Shown in pieces: positions 43,020 to 54,524 of a stretch of DNA of 64,000 nt. This DNA is from Eublepharis macularius (lineage: Eukaryota > Chordata > Lepidosauria > Squamata > Eublepharidae): the NCBI RefSeq assembly GCF_028583425.1, contig NC_072807.1, positions 36,151,001 through 36,215,000 on the forward strand, given 5' to 3'. The translations under genes and the position numbers were made by a program. Under the pieces are notes generated by a model. That model ran no database searches. It saw only the letters and a program-made list of their open reading frames with translations, and had not been told where the DNA came from. The stretch's first letter is position 1, and every line of letters begins with the position of its first letter.

Positions 43020-43240
43020 TACTGGCTGAGGATTATCATTTCTGGGTTGGGAAATTCCTGGAGATTTAGCAGTGGATCCTGAGAAAGATGGGGTTTGGAG
43101 AGGGACCTCTACGCAGTAGAATACCATAGAGTCCACCCTCCAAAGCAGCCATTTTTCTCCAGGGGAACCACTTTCTGTTGTCTGGAGATCAGCTATAATT
43201 CCAGGAGGTCTCCAGGCCTTGCCTGGAGGTTGGCAACCCT
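43020..43240. mobile_element. hAT-like MITE (GGGTTGCCA family)
   Basis: ‘Ttgggaaattcctggagattt’, ‘ataccatagagtccaccctc’, ending GGAGGTTGGCAACCCTA; the left terminus is eroded. Confidence 0.82.
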
Positions 43241-43244
43241 ATCT

Positions 43245-44495
43245 AGGAGGAAGTAGGCCTGGAAAGCAGAATCCCACCAGCTCAATGGAACTTACTCTCA
43301 AGTAAGTCCATGTGCAATTGCAACTTTAGCTGAGCTTTGTCCCCCGGTGATGACCACATTTTTTAAAATTTAAAATAGTTGTTTTTATTTCCACAAGGTG
43401 CCAAGCAGATATATTTATTTCCACAAAGCTCAAGGCAGCTTACAAATTGTAGACATACACAACATATTTAGAGATGTGGTGCTTTAGAGTGAGGGTGGTG
43501 CGCCTCAGTTAGTGGAGGTTTGAGAAACGCTGATAATAGAAGTAACCCAGGTTCCCCTTCCTACTTCGGATTTATTCTAACCCCGTTTGAGGATCCAATC
43601 TCTGTTTCACATTCGCCAAGGCCTGAGCTGCCAAGCCCTTGATACGGATCACTTCCTGGACATTGCATTCCCTTCTCCACCTTTATCCTGCCGTGCAAAT
43701 CTGCCCAGGGTTGAGTCCTAACAGTTTATTCTCTTGCTCTTTCCTGTCTTTCGCTTCCCTGTTTACATGGAGCCATTAGGTCCCTAAATGACTAGGAGGC
43801 CATTAAGCCGGCTGAATCCTAAATGAACCCGGCCCAAATCTCTGCGTAGACCAGTTTAATGTGTTTTAAAAGCAGAGGGAGAATCGGCTTCCGCCAGTCT
43901 GAGCGAGTGCAATAGAATTCCAAAGTAAACTTCTAACGTCAAAAGTAAGTGTCTAGACGGATGCAGCGTTGTGTAAGTTTGCCTGTTAACCCAGCACTCC
44001 CAAAACATCTTATGGAAGAAATCTGCTAACAGAATTTTGTCTTTCTTCAGGAGACCACAACAAAGACCTAGTCGATGGTCAGAAACTGAGCCCGTCCCAC
44101 CCATGTTGGTATTTCCCTGTCATACATCTCTACACGTCGCTTTCAAAGGTTGCCAACTACAGCATTCTTCTGCTTCACTAGCAAAAACCAGGGACTGATC
44201 CTGCACAAATGAAAAACGCGGGCAAATCGACACCATATACAGAGACTGAAAACCTCTTGTTTTGCACAGAATGCAAACACAGCCTTGCGCCATGTGCTGG
44301 TTGCGAGCCTTCTGAGACATATTAATTGGAAATTATTTTTCTTCCTGCATGGTTTGCCAACGGCTCTTGAGTCAGGTGGCTTTTCCCAAAACAGGAAGAG
44401 CGTGTCATATACAAGAACTGGCCCTAATGACTTATTCCTGGTAAATCACAGGCCCTCTTTTTCCTGCTGGGAAATGCCTTCTTAAAAAGTGTGAT
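43245..44495. other. SNX33 intron, no gene seen
   Basis: Short scraps of LINE/SINE tails (43380-43450) only. Confidence 0.45.
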
Positions 44496-44499
44496 GCGT

Positions 44500-44760
44500 G
44501 TTAAAAATATAAGAGCAACTGTGCTGGATCGGACCCATGGCCCATTTAGTCCAGCATCTTGTTTCCAACCAGAGGCCTCCAGATGTCCATAACCAGGGCA
44601 CTGAGGCCAATCCCTCTCTTTGTCGTCGTTCCCCAGAAATGAGTGTTGAAAGGTACACTGCTCCTGCACACGGAGGATCCATTTAGTTGTAGTGGCTAAT
44701 AGCCATTGGTGAACCTCTCCTTGGTGAGTTTCTTGGCTTGTTAAGTCTCCAGGTTTCATC
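44500..44760 (-). mobile_element. CR1-like LINE 3' region
   Basis: ‘Ataagagcaactgtgctgga’ + ‘ggcccatttagtccagcatc’ is the reversed end of the CR1-like LINE. ‘Acggaggatccatttagttg’ follows. Confidence 0.7.
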
Positions 44761-44799
44761 TTCCTCCACCAGGTTTTTTAGACTGGTGTGGGGATAAGA

Positions 44800-44974
44800 C
44801 TGCCAACCTCCAGGTGAGGCCTGGAGATCTGGAATTACAACTGATCTCCAGACGACAGTAATGCCCTCTTTGGAGGGTTGGCTCTATGGTGTTATCACCT
44901 GCTGAGGTCTCTCGTGTCCCCAAATCCCACCTCTCCTGGTTTCAGCCCCACATCTCCAGGGAGTTGGCAACCCA
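44800..44974. mobile_element. hAT-like MITE (GGGTTGCCA family)
   Basis: ACTGCCAACCTCCAGGTGAGG … CAGGGAGTTGGCAACCC. Confidence 0.83.
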
Positions 44975-45251
44975 GGCACTCTGCCCCCAAAATAGTGCTC
45001 AGAGAATGGGCTTTGATCCAGTAAATCCCTCGTCCACATTTTGCCTCTCTTGTCCATTCATGAGCTAGTATTAGACACTCTACTCTCCCATGGCCTAAAT
45101 CTGTACAATATAATACTGGCCTCCCTTCTAGGGCTATTGCTAGAATTACAGAAATTCTGCAAAGCACTTTGTACCACGGACTGTCCCCCTCCATATATAC
45201 AGACTTACTTTAAGTGCCCGTACATAAAAGGAGCATTAATGCCCCATCTAG

Positions 45252-45485
45252 GGGCCAAGCTACAAGTGATGAATGACACAGGTTGGACACTTGTCAGCTT
45301 CCCTCAAGTTCTGATGGGAAATGTAGGCGTCCTAGTCTTGCAGCTTGGCTCTCTGACTGCTGTCCAATGGACTTTTCAACTGTCACTTGTCCAACATTCT
45401 GCCAAGCTGCCTACATTTCCCATCAAAACTTGAGGGAAGCTGACAAGTGCCCAACCTGTGTCATTTGTCACTTGTAGTTTGGCCC
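45252..45485. mobile_element. Fold-back element, 234 bp, TAG (or CTA) duplication
   Basis: GGGCCAAGCTACAAGTGATG … CACTTGTAGTTTGGCCC with TAG on both sides (45249-45251, 45486-45488). The arms match 19069, but the centre differs and is longer. Confidence 0.82.
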
Positions 45486-45527
45486 TAGCACAGCAGTCTA
45501 TAAAAATAATTTTTTTAACTAGCTAGC

Positions 45528-45635
45528 TACCACAACCCAAGGTCACCCAGCTGGCTTCAAGCAGAAGAGTGGGGCATCAAACCTGGCTCTCCAGATTAGA
45601 GTACAGCTGCTCTTAACCACTACACTAAACTGAAC
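45528..45635 (-). mobile_element. tRNA-derived SINE head half, reversed
   Basis: ‘Ccaaggtcacccagctggctt’ to ‘ctcttaaccactacactaaac’ (reversed A box). Confidence 0.8.
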
Positions 45636-45639
45636 TCCA

Positions 45640-45785
45640 GATCCTGGAAGGAAATGGCAGCTTTGGAGGATGGACTCTGTGGTATTAAACCCATCAGAGA
45701 TCCTTCTCCTCCACAAACCTGCCTTCTCCAAGATCTGCCCCCAAATCTCCAGGAATTCCCCAAACCAAAGTTGGTATCCATATTC
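45640..45785. mobile_element. hAT-like MITE (GGGTTGCCA family), partial
   Basis: ‘Gaaatggcagctttggagga’, ‘atctgcccccaaatctccag’, ‘caaagttggtatcc’. Confidence 0.75.
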
Positions 45786-45789
45786 CCTG

Positions 45790-46855
45790 TTCCAAAATGG
45801 TTTTATATCAATAGCAGACCAGCAAGTGCAGAGTAAATAAATACAGCATACAGAAGGAACCAGATGGAACGGTAAAAAAAGGGTCTTTGGGCCACAATCC
45901 CAGAAACAAGGAATGGAGAATAAACAGTCCCACCCTTCTTTGCAGGAGATGCCGGCGTAGTCAGTGGGAGATGCCGGCCTTCCTCCTACCGCAGATTCCA
46001 GAGTGGAAGAATGGTTTCCTCCCCTCCCTGTCCTGCCGCCTTGAGAATCCGTTAAGATGGCTCGCTTTTCTTGCCATTTCTCTCCCTCCTGGAAGAGCAC
46101 TGGCATGTAAAAAGGAACGCTCTTTTAAAGAGTTTTTATCCCCTCCTGTTGCATGACCCAAGGCTACAATCCATTAACAGCCAAGGCCCAGGATAAAGCT
46201 GTAGAGTAGACTTTGATGAATACCCCCCCCCCAATAAGATTCCTGTTTATGACCTCCGGCTTTGGCCCAAGGGGGCTAAAAATGTCTGGAAAAGGAAGTG
46301 GACAGCCTCAACCAAGCTTTACAAGGTATCAGATGAGGAGAGGCCAGAGATATCAGCAAAAACGGCCCTAGTATTAACTTGAGAATCATTCTTCATTTCT
46401 CTCTTAAAAGTAGGGTCATACTTCTAACACCCCAGTTCCCATACCAAAGACGACTGCCTATAACTTTACATCTGGTTGAAGGGTCGTCTACTCCATCACT
46501 ACACTGCGCCGTACTCACTTACTATCCTGTCCAATGTTGTTTTAAAAGGCAAGGGTGGGGGTTGTAAGTATACGGGGGGAGGAAGAATTGTCCTACAATC
46601 TGTTGCTCTCTCGACAATTCACAACATGTTTAATCTGGTTTTTGCTGCGACTATTTTTAGTTATTTATTATGACACCATTTTCCAACTGTTTTTATTCCG
46701 TGCTGTGCTAAAGCCGGGAAGATGTTGCTAATTGGTCTTAATCCATGTTTTTGCCTTTGTTTTCGGTTCCCGCTACTGGTACCAATTAAGAATATTTACT
46801 TCTGTTTTATTTGATTCATGAGTATGTAATTTTTTAAAAAAAATGTGCTGGGGGA
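45790..46855. other. SNX33 intron, nothing recognised
   Basis: Unique-looking sequence. The 187-codon - strand frame at 45543-46106 crosses a SINE and a MITE and is rejected as a gene. Confidence 0.5.
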
Positions 46856-46859
46856 TAAT

Positions 46860-47000
46860 GCTTTGACTAGGACTGATGAAATGTGGGTTGAAATCCCTTG
46901 TCTCAGCCATCAAGTGTACTAGGTGAGCACTTTCCCAGAGCTCATCCTACCTCGCAGGGGTGTTGAGAGGATAAATTTGGTCAAGGCACTATGTATGCTA
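46860..47000 (+). mobile_element. SINE, diverged
   Basis: ‘Ggttgaaatccc’ B box and ‘catcctacctcgcaggggtgttg’. Confidence 0.55.
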
Positions 47001-47006
47001 TCATGA

Positions 47007-47265
47007 GAGCCAGTTTGGTGTAGTAGTAAAGAGCACAGGACTCTAATCTGGAGAACTGGGTTTGATTCCCCACTCCTCCACTTGAAGCCAGCTGCGTGAC
47101 TCTGGGTCAGTCACAGCTTCTAGGAGCTCTCTCAGCCCCACCCACCTCACAGGGTGTTTGTTGTTGTGGGGATAATCATGACATACTTTGTAAACTGCTC
47201 TGAGTGGGTGTTAAGTTGTCCTGAAGGGTGGCGTATAAATTGAATGTTATTATTATTATGAGCCC
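47007..47265 (+). mobile_element. tRNA-derived SINE, full length
   Basis: GAGCCAGTTTGGTGTAGTAG head, GGTTTGATTCCCC B box, body, GAAGGGTGGCGTATAAATTG tail and (TTA)n end. Confidence 0.92.
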
Positions 47266-47269
47266 TGTG

Positions 47270-48390
47270 GAGGAAGGCATTTAACTTCTAGAGATGCTGG
47301 AGAGAGGGCAGGACACTGCAGAGCGGCTATTCTATTGTACTGCAACCCACTTTTCTCCCTATGTGGTTCTGCCCCATTTCCAAAAGAGGTTTCAAAGGAA
47401 CTAATGGAAAAGCTAGGATTTCACCCAGACCAGTGGAAATTTCTACAACCCTCTTGCCAAGCCTAGATGTTTATGCACATATGAACATCCTCGAAACAAT
47501 GGTCTCCACTGAATAAGAAGAGTTATTCCAAAGTTCAGAAGGGCTGACCTGCCGACGATGAAAACCATTTCTTAAATAAATAGCAGCGTCCTTAAACTAC
47601 CCCTGGAGGCACTCCACCATTCTCACAACAAGCCTGTTAGCCAAAGGAGGTTGTTTTCTTTCAGGGTAATTATGATAAAGAGGATCTTGAAAAATGCATT
47701 CCAGAATCCTGAGTGGGCAGAGCTAGACAATGGGGTGGAGGATTTTGGAGCATCACTTTGGGGGCGGACGGGGGTGGGGGGAGGTCAAAGGAAGACCAGT
47801 TTTCAAAGAATTATTTTTAACCATCAATTTCCCAAGCTCTTTTTTTTAAAACACAAGCTCTCGTTCTTTATATGATAGCTGTTGTCACAAAGTTATTTTT
47901 ATAAAACCGTGTTTCAAAATATCTTGAATAAGACAAATATTTGCTTGGCATGAGGGAGTGCGCCAATGCCCACACCCCTGGTACAGTCCATCATAAAGGT
48001 ATATCCCCGGCCTCTCTCCAACAGGCAAATCCAGAAGCAAAATAGGGCAAAGATTTACCATGCAGAGTTGCAAAAAACTAGGCTCCGTCCTGAATGGAGT
48101 GGCACTAGGCTAGGATTCCTTCCCAGATGTCTAAAAACCATTTTTCCTTCACTCAACGTTTTCCCCTATTGATGACTACTGAAAAACTCTTTTGAGAGCC
48201 AGCAGTGGACTCTGGGGCATTGCAAAAGGTTCTAGGGAGCGCCGTAGGGTACCCCCTGGATCCCACCCAACAATTGGCTTGCCTAGACACATCTTCATAC
48301 AAGAGGTCTACTTGTATGCAATGCAGCAGTGAGTAACTCCCACAAACGTGCTCCATTCCTTTGACTAATGGAGGGGAGGAATCATACGCT
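47270..48390. other. SNX33 intron, nothing recognised
   Basis: Unique-looking sequence. Confidence 0.5.
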
Positions 48391-48394
48391 GCAA

Positions 48395-48980
48395 TCTCAA
48401 GGGCAACTCTTTCTGGATCAGGCCCACAGGCCACGGAGTCCAGCATTCTGTTTCACATACCGGCCACTTAGATGTCCTTGGAAACTCTGGAAGCAAGCCA
48501 GTTCCCTCCTTTCTTTCTCCTATGATTACCAACCCCCAGGTGGGTCCTGGAGATCTCTTGGAATGACAACTGATTCCCCAGACGGCAAAGAGCACTTCCC
48601 CTGGAGAAAATGCAGCATCAGAGAGCGGAGTCTATGGCATCACATCCCTGCGGATATCCCCTCCGTCCAGGCTCCACACCCAAATCTCCAGGAATTTCCC
48701 AAACAAGCGTTGGCAACCTAACTTGCTCCCCCACTGCCTCTGAACATGGAGGTTCCATTTAGTCAGCATGACTAATAAGGACTGGTGGAACCTCTCTTCT
48801 GTGAACTTGCTTAGTCTTTTTACAAAGCTTACGGAACTTGTGACAAGTTCTACAGCCTGTGGCAGTGAATTCCACAGATTAATTGCCCTTTGATCGAAGA
48901 AGGACTTGCTTTTCTCTGTCCTGGCTCTTGCTGCCCTCTGTGAATCTTTGGTCTGATCCAGCATGGCTGCTCTTTATGTT
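48395..48980 (-). mobile_element. CR1-like LINE relic interrupted by a MITE
   Basis: The - strand translation at 48964 downward reads ARTEKSKSFFDQRAINLWN and SLPQAVELVTSSVSFVKRLS, a LINE polymerase C-terminal pattern. The 3' part is at 48395-48525. The GGGTTGCCA-family MITE (48528-48720) lies between. Confidence 0.7.
48528..48720. mobile_element. hAT-like MITE (GGGTTGCCA family) inside the CR1-like relic
   Basis: TTACCAACCCCCAGGTGGG … AAGCGTTGGCAACCTAA. Confidence 0.8.
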
Positions 48981-49225
48981 TTTAGGTGCTAGGGAATGCA
49001 TTTCCCCTGCCTTTTAGATCCCATTTTGGAGAGCCGCAGCCAGTCAGAGCAAACGGGACCCTGTTTGCCAGTCGATCTAAGGCATCGTTCCATTTGAAAA
49101 GCACACCATTAATAACTGGGGAAACATTGGTTTCCAACTTCATGCCTATTTAGTGGAGAAAGGGGGTGAGTGTTTGGTTATTGTGTGGCTGTCTGGCACC
49201 CAAATATGAAAACACATCCTTAGGA

Positions 49226-49470
49226 GGCAGCCATTTTGGTGTAGTGGTTAATAGCAGCAAGACTCTAATCTGGAGAGCCAGGTTTGATTCCCCACTCCTT
49301 CACTTGAAGCCAGCTGGGTGACCTTGGGTCAATCACAGCTCTCTCAGCCCCACCCACCTCACAGGGTGATTGTCGTGGGAATAATAATAACACACTTTGT
49401 AAACTGCTCTGAGTGGGCATTAAGTTGTCCTGAAGGGCAGTATATAAATGTTGTTGTTGTTGTTATTCTG
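49226..49470 (+). mobile_element. tRNA-derived SINE, full length
   Basis: ‘Tttggtgtagtggttaatag’ A box, GGTTTGATTCCCC B box, GAAGGGCAGTATATAAATG and (GTT)n tail. Confidence 0.92.
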
Positions 49471-49511
49471 GGAAATCTCCAGGCTCCATGTAAGAATATT
49501 AGTTCTCTCAG

Positions 49512-50176
49512 GGCCGTCGTCACACGGGCTTTTATTTAGCGCTAAAATGGCGCTATTTCCCGGCAAACACCCACCTTATTCCAACACTGTAGCGATTTTC
49601 TCTCTTCTGCTTTGTGCTTGATAGTCGCGCTATTTTGTGCCTCAGTGTGAATGCCTCACATCGATGTATTTCACCTCACAACGTCCTATGCCCTCCCTTC
49701 AAACCCAGAATCCATTTCTTCCTGCGACTCCCCTTTTTTTTTATTTTATTATGTCTTTATAACGCCATAACGACATAACACAATGCAAACTTTCTGCTGA
49801 AGTAAAAATGACTCAATCGCCATGGCAGAGTCGTCAGCGATGGGGATCACGCCAGACAGGGAGTTTTCTGCGGGCAAAGGGCTATTTATATAATTTCAAA
49901 GTTGGAAAAACAAAAGGGTCGTAATGTTTTGCTCTAACGGGATGTTTATATGCTGTTATTCCGTTATAGCGGAATAAAACGCCAGAATAATTTTTAAAAA
50001 AGGGGGGGAGGAGCTGCTTCTGCACGATTAGAGAGAACAGAACAGAGTGCTTCGGTGTGGAAAGCTGGTGGCGTGAAGAGCCGTTAGGTGACCCAAAGAA
50101 ACGTTACTGTGCCGATAACAGGTAGGACGCTATATGCTGTAAATTTAACGGAAGAGATGCCCGTGTGACGACGGCC
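49512..50176. mobile_element. 665 bp DNA element with GGCCGTCGTCACACGG termini
   Basis: GGCCGTCGTCACACGGGC opens it and GCCCGTGTGACGACGGCC closes it, an 18-base perfect terminal inverted repeat. TCAG flanks both ends (49508-49511, 50177-50180). The subterminal palindromes include TTAGCGCTAAAATGGCGCTA and GTTATTCCGTTATAGCGGAATAA. No long frame, so it is non-autonomous. The superfamily is unclear. Confidence 0.85.
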
Positions 50177-50204
50177 TCAGTTAAAGTTGTGCTAAGCAAA
50201 CACT

Positions 50205-50415
50205 GTGCAACAACAACAATATATTTAGATATTTATGCCCCATGTCCCCCCAACATCATTCTCCGTTTTATCCTCACAACAACCCTTGGAGGCGGGTGAG
50301 GCAGACAGTGTATGACTGGTCCAGGGTCACTCCGTGTGCTTCCATGGCAGAGAAGGAATTTGAACCTGGGTGTCCCAGATCCTAGCCTGACATTCTAACC
50401 ACTCCATCACACAAG
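50205..50415 (-). mobile_element. tRNA-derived SINE, reversed
   Basis: ‘Atcctcacaacaacccttggag’, reversed B box GAATTTGAACCTGGGTG and reversed A-box region ‘ctaaccactccatcacac’. Confidence 0.75.
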
Positions 50416-50419
50416 ATAT

Positions 50420-50840
50420 CAGTCTACACAGACCAGGGTTGAGGCCCTCAACGGTTCTGCTTTACAAGCTTGCCTGGATCTATCCCCCCTCCCTTGTTCC
50501 CTTCTAAGCGCCTGAAATTTCTCCTTTCTACATGCTCCGAGATATGATTCATGCCTTTCTGAGAAGTGAGAGTGTTGGATTCCTCCACATCCCACCTTTA
50601 AACCACAGGTGTGGTTTTTAAATCTCCATGTGAGTCACAATAGGCACAAGGAAAGAACAGAGTCGTGTTCTCATTCAAGTTCTTCTGCTATTAAAGAATC
50701 CATTGGCTGTCGTCATTGACGGACGCAGAGTAGACATGCCCTTTGGATCTTGCTGGAAAACGGAAGTCAGGTTCACACCAGTAGCAGTCACATGACCTGA
50801 CTGCAGTGCTTAGTTCTCGTGGCTCCTTCTTACACGCCCT
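50420..50840. other. SNX33 intron, nothing recognised
   Basis: Unique-looking sequence. Confidence 0.5.
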
Positions 50841-50841
50841 T

Positions 50842-51480
50842 GGCCGTCGTCACACAGCCATAAATTTAGTGCCAAACTAGCGCCATCTCCCACTGAATGC
50901 TCACCTTATTCCGGCTCTCTTGCGATTTCGCCATTCTCCCCAATTCACGCTTTGTCACTCTTTATGTCATCTTTATCCACTTCCATGTGAATGCCCTGGA
51001 TCGACTATGAACGTTTTGCAACACCAAAACGCTCACTCTCCACGATCATCTGTCACACCTAACACTGATTCTCCTGCCCTACACTCCCACAAGCCCCAGC
51101 GCGACCTGCAATTAAGCCTCAAAATATTTTTTTTTTTAAAAGTCAGCCTTATAGCGCTATAGTGCTATTCTGTCACTGGCGGGAAACCTCTGCTACCTAT
51201 CATGGTTGCCTTTTGGGTTGGCCCACCACAACACTGGTATAATAGAAGAGTGATATAGCACAAATATGTGAAAAAAATTTTTTTTAAGAGACGGGGGTTT
51301 TAGAGCCCCGTTTCCGGAGGCCCTTTGACTGACCGTCGAATCGCGCTTTTCCCTTTTAATGTGACTGACTGGAAGCGCAAGCAGTTGTTGAAAGATGGGA
51401 AAATCTGTTCTAATAATGATAACAGAAGAAACGATTTCTAGTGCAAAACTGACGAAATAAGGGCCCATGTGACAACAGCC
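50842..51480. mobile_element. 639 bp DNA element, older relative of 49512
   Basis: GGCCGTCGTCACACAGCC … GGGCCCATGTGACAACAGCC. ‘Accttattcc’ and ‘tttagtgccaaactagcgcc’ align with the copy at 49512. Target duplication is not evident. Confidence 0.78.
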
Positions 51481-51512
51481 CAGGTTAATGCCGATCACCA
51501 CTTTGGGATCAG

Positions 51513-52110
51513 AACCATACACACAAAAAGAGAGAGTGACGGCGTAAGACTGCAAATCAACCAATATAACCGTCACCTACTAACTAATACAACTTGCAAG
51601 AATATTCAACACTCTTATATGCAAAATTACAAAATTTACTCATACAACATTGAATCATAAATGTACAGTCAAAACAACTCTAATAGAATAAACGTGTTAG
51701 GGCGTGTATCGCACTCCAAATGAAAACAAAAAGGGGAGGGGAGAAAATTTTCAAACCGATCCCCTGTATTTTTTTGCAGAAACACAATCACTTTGAATAG
51801 GGCTAGAAAAAGCCTCTATGCAATTTTATGCAGATTTCAATACATACAAAGCACATACATGTTGCTCAAGTCAGTATTTCAACAAAAAGTAAATTGTGAA
51901 AATGAAATCGACATTTTTTCAAATTGTAACTGAACGGGTCAGCCAGCAAGAGGTCCCGTTTCCGGTATCCCCTTCTTCAGACCTCTTGTTTTGACTGTAC
52001 ATTTATGATTCAATGTTGTATGAGAAAATTTTGTAATTTTGCATATAAGAGTGTTGAATATTCTTGCAAGTTGTATTAGTTAGTAGGTGACAGTTATATT
52101 GGTTGATTTG
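51513..52110. mobile_element. 598 bp fold-back insertion with 126 bp arms and a ~21 bp target duplication
   Basis: The arms 51552-51677 and 51986-52111 are near-perfect reverse complements around a 308 bp loop. CGATCACCACTTTGGG(A/G)TCAG occurs at 51492-51512 and 52111-52131, one mismatch in 21. The target is a CR1 3' end. In the loop the - strand carries CTGAAGA … GAAAC (51958-51980), a degenerate hammerhead-like core. Assigned to the Penelope-like group by inference. Confidence 0.75.
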
Positions 52111-52320
52111 CGATCACCACTTTGGGGTCAGGAAGCAATTTTCCCCAGGCCAGTTTGGCTAGAGATCCTGACGGTGTTTTGCCATCTTCTGGGCATGCAG
52201 CAGGGGTCACTGGGGCAGTCATGAGAGGGGGGGTAGTTATGAATTTCCTGCATTATGCAGGGGGTTGGACTAGATGACCCTGGAGATCCCTTCCAACCCT
52301 ATGATTCTATGACTTTATAG
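52111..52320 (+). mobile_element. CR1 LINE 3' end
   Basis: ‘Ggggttggactagatgaccc’ + ‘tggagatcccttccaaccct’ then ATGATTCTATGA, the canonical CR1 3' UTR and its 8-mer terminal repeat. Confidence 0.9.
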
Positions 52321-52639
52321 AGACTTTATGTCTGAGAACTGGAGTGTGTCAAATGGGTTGCCCTGCATTTTGGGAGGACCACGCTTTGCAATGCTCCACA
52401 AAGTTTTAAAAGACATTCCCCGCAATCAGAACACCAGCTCAGCAAGGGGATGGAAATGTTCTCTGCTGCAAAGCTTGTTTTCTAATTGCAGAGAGGCGTT
52501 TGCACAAAGGGACGTTCAAAGGTGGAATCTCACCCCTACAGCTGTCTACCACCACGTTCTCCCTGAGTGTATGAAAAAAGCCTCAGAAAGAGATTGTTCT
52601 GGGTGTGGAGATGCTTCAACTGGAAATGCCAGAGATTAC

Positions 52640-53078
52640 ACCAACCCTGGGTTTGAAAATTCCCAGATTTGGGGGTGGATCCTGGTGTATGGTTGCCAAA
52701 CTCCAGGTGGTGACTGGAGACCTCCCAGAATTACAACTGATTTGCAGTCTACAGAGAACAGTTCTCCTGAAGGGAATGGCTGCTTTGGAAGGTGGACTGT
52801 ATGGAATTATACATTGCAGGTCCTTCTCCTCTCCAAACCCCACCCTCCCCAGGCACCCCCCCCCCCAAATCTCCAGGAACTTCACACCCCAGAGCTGGCA
52901 ACCCTAGTATGGGGAGGGAATGGTTTGGAGAGGGGAGGGTCTCAGCAGGGTATAATGGCAGAGAGTCCACCCTCCAAAGCTGCCATTTTCTCCAGGGGAA
53001 CTGATCTCTGTTGGCTGGAGATAAATTGTAAGTCCAGGAAATCTCCAAACCAGGCCTGGAGGTTGGGAATCCCTAGTC
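52640..53078. mobile_element. Cluster of hAT-like MITEs (GGGTTGCCA family)
   Basis: A fragment (52640-52685) precedes a copy from ATGGTTGCCAAACTCC (52690) to GAGCTGGCAACCCTA (52908). An opposite-orientation copy lies at 52911-53078. The 254-codon + frame through here is a MITE artefact. Confidence 0.82.
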
Positions 53079-53079
53079 C

Positions 53080-53710
53080 TTCTGCATGCTAAGCATGGGC
53101 TCTGCAACAGAGATACACACAAACGAGCAAAAAAATTCAGTTCCTGCAAACAGCAGCAACCACCCTTTGGGGCTGGAGGTTTGGGAAGCAATCATCCCAG
53201 GCAAAAACAAAGCAGAATGCATTTTGTTGTAATTCAAGTTTTTTTTTCGTAACGCCTGGGCACTGTGCCAAGGAGATAAGATTCTCCCTGGCACAGAAAG
53301 GACAGTGGAGCTCTGTCCCACAAGCGACGGGCAGTGCTTTGTATCTGGGGAGGCACAATTCTGTAGGGTAGGAAAATGCAGAATGTGAGCAAGAAAAGCA
53401 GTTTCTAGAGAATTGTCTTGGTGTGGAGGAGTGGTTGGGAAAGGCAAGTTTCTAGTTCCTTTGGCTATCCATGTGGAAATCTCAGGAACCAGAAGGAACA
53501 ACCGTATAAGATTTTCAGTATCTGAGAGTGGAGCATCAGATACACTGCCCAGGATTAAGCTAAAAGAATTCAAGTTTTAGAATAATTATGTGACATAAAA
53601 AGGGGGAAATGCACAGTTGATCAATACACATAAAATATGCCAAATGTAACTTGTCTTGGCACACAATTTTAATTTTAAGCACGGAATACCACAGGGGCAG
53701 AGGTGTCTGA
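53080..53710. other. SNX33 intron, nothing recognised
   Basis: A 166-codon - strand frame (53073-53573) shows no domain or splice context. Confidence 0.45.
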
Positions 53711-53714
53711 CAGC

Positions 53715-53850
53715 CAGTGTAGCAGTTAGAGTGTTGTGTCATATTGCCACTCGGCCATGAAACTTAGCGTCGGATGGCATAACCTACCCTGCAAGGTTGT
53801 TGTGAGGGTAAATTGGAAGGAAGGTTTTTCCTGGTGGTAGGGTGTGGTAA
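53715..53850 (+). mobile_element. tRNA-derived SINE, short
   Basis: GCCAGTGTAGCAGTTAGAG, then ‘taccctgcaaggttgttgtgag’. Confidence 0.65.
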
Positions 53851-54054
53851 ATGTGATTGGTAGCTTCTGAGAACAATGTTCTTAGCGGTCATTTTTTTTT
53901 AAAAAAATCAGTTTTCGCAAGAAAAGAGGGGAAAGTGTAAATCTGGTGGCTCAGAACTAAGAAACATCTAGTCAAGTATCAGTGGCCCACGAGGTGCTTC
54001 CCGGAAGCCAACAAGGAAGGCCCAAAGGCAACGTCCTTTCCCCCCCATCCTGGC

Positions 54055-54145
54055 CTCCCTCAAACAATTGACATTCAAAGGTATACTGCCACTGAACCTG
54101 GAGGTTCTATTAAATCAGCAAGGGTCATAAACCATATATAAGCAG
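54055..54145 (-). mobile_element. CR1-like LINE fragment
   Basis: ‘Aaaggtatactgccactgaa’ + CCTGGAGGTTCTATT. Confidence 0.6.
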
Positions 54146-54254
54146 CAGGAAGAGCATTCACAAGATCACTTAATGCCGATAACCTCTTGCTTAATAGTCT
54201 CTTGCCCTTTCGTTCCCATGGGTTGCCTTGAGAATGATAAACATCCAAAGGATG

Positions 54255-54524
54255 TATTGTTGAAGGCTTTCACGGCCGGAGAACGATGGTTGTTGTGGGT
54301 TTTCCGGGCTGTATTGCCGTGGTCTTGGCATTGTAGTTCCTACAAAGGAACTACAATGCCAAGACCACAGCAATACAGCCCGGAAAACCCACAACAACCA
54401 TCCTACAAAGGAACTACAATGCCAAGACCACGGCAATACAGCCCGGAAAACCCACAACAACCATCCTACAAAGGAACTACAATGCCAAGACCACGGCAAT
54501 ACAGCCCGGAAAACCCACAACAAC
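54255..54524. mobile_element. Penelope-like family B array: one inverted plus three tandem 63 bp units, 13 bp target duplication
   Basis: CATCCAAAGGATG is duplicated at 54242-54254 and 54525-54537. A reversed unit (54255-54341) is followed by direct units starting AGGAACTACAATGCC at 54346, 54409 and 54472. They are exactly 63 bases apart and each ends CACAACAACCATC; a CTACAA linker joins them. The reversed unit starts at the same AGGAAC. Frames rich in LLWVFRAVLPWSW or PRQYSPENPQQP are translations of this array. Confidence 0.93.

Noticed and set aside
45543..46106. 187-codon - strand frame
   Set aside because: Crosses a SINE head and a MITE; no splice context or recognisable domain.
52328..53092. 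254-codon + strand open frame
   Set aside because: Its second half runs straight through three MITE copies, and the first half has no domain, intron signals or family resemblance.
53073..53573. 166-codon - strand frame
   Set aside because: No recognisable domain, no promoter or splice evidence; probably chance.
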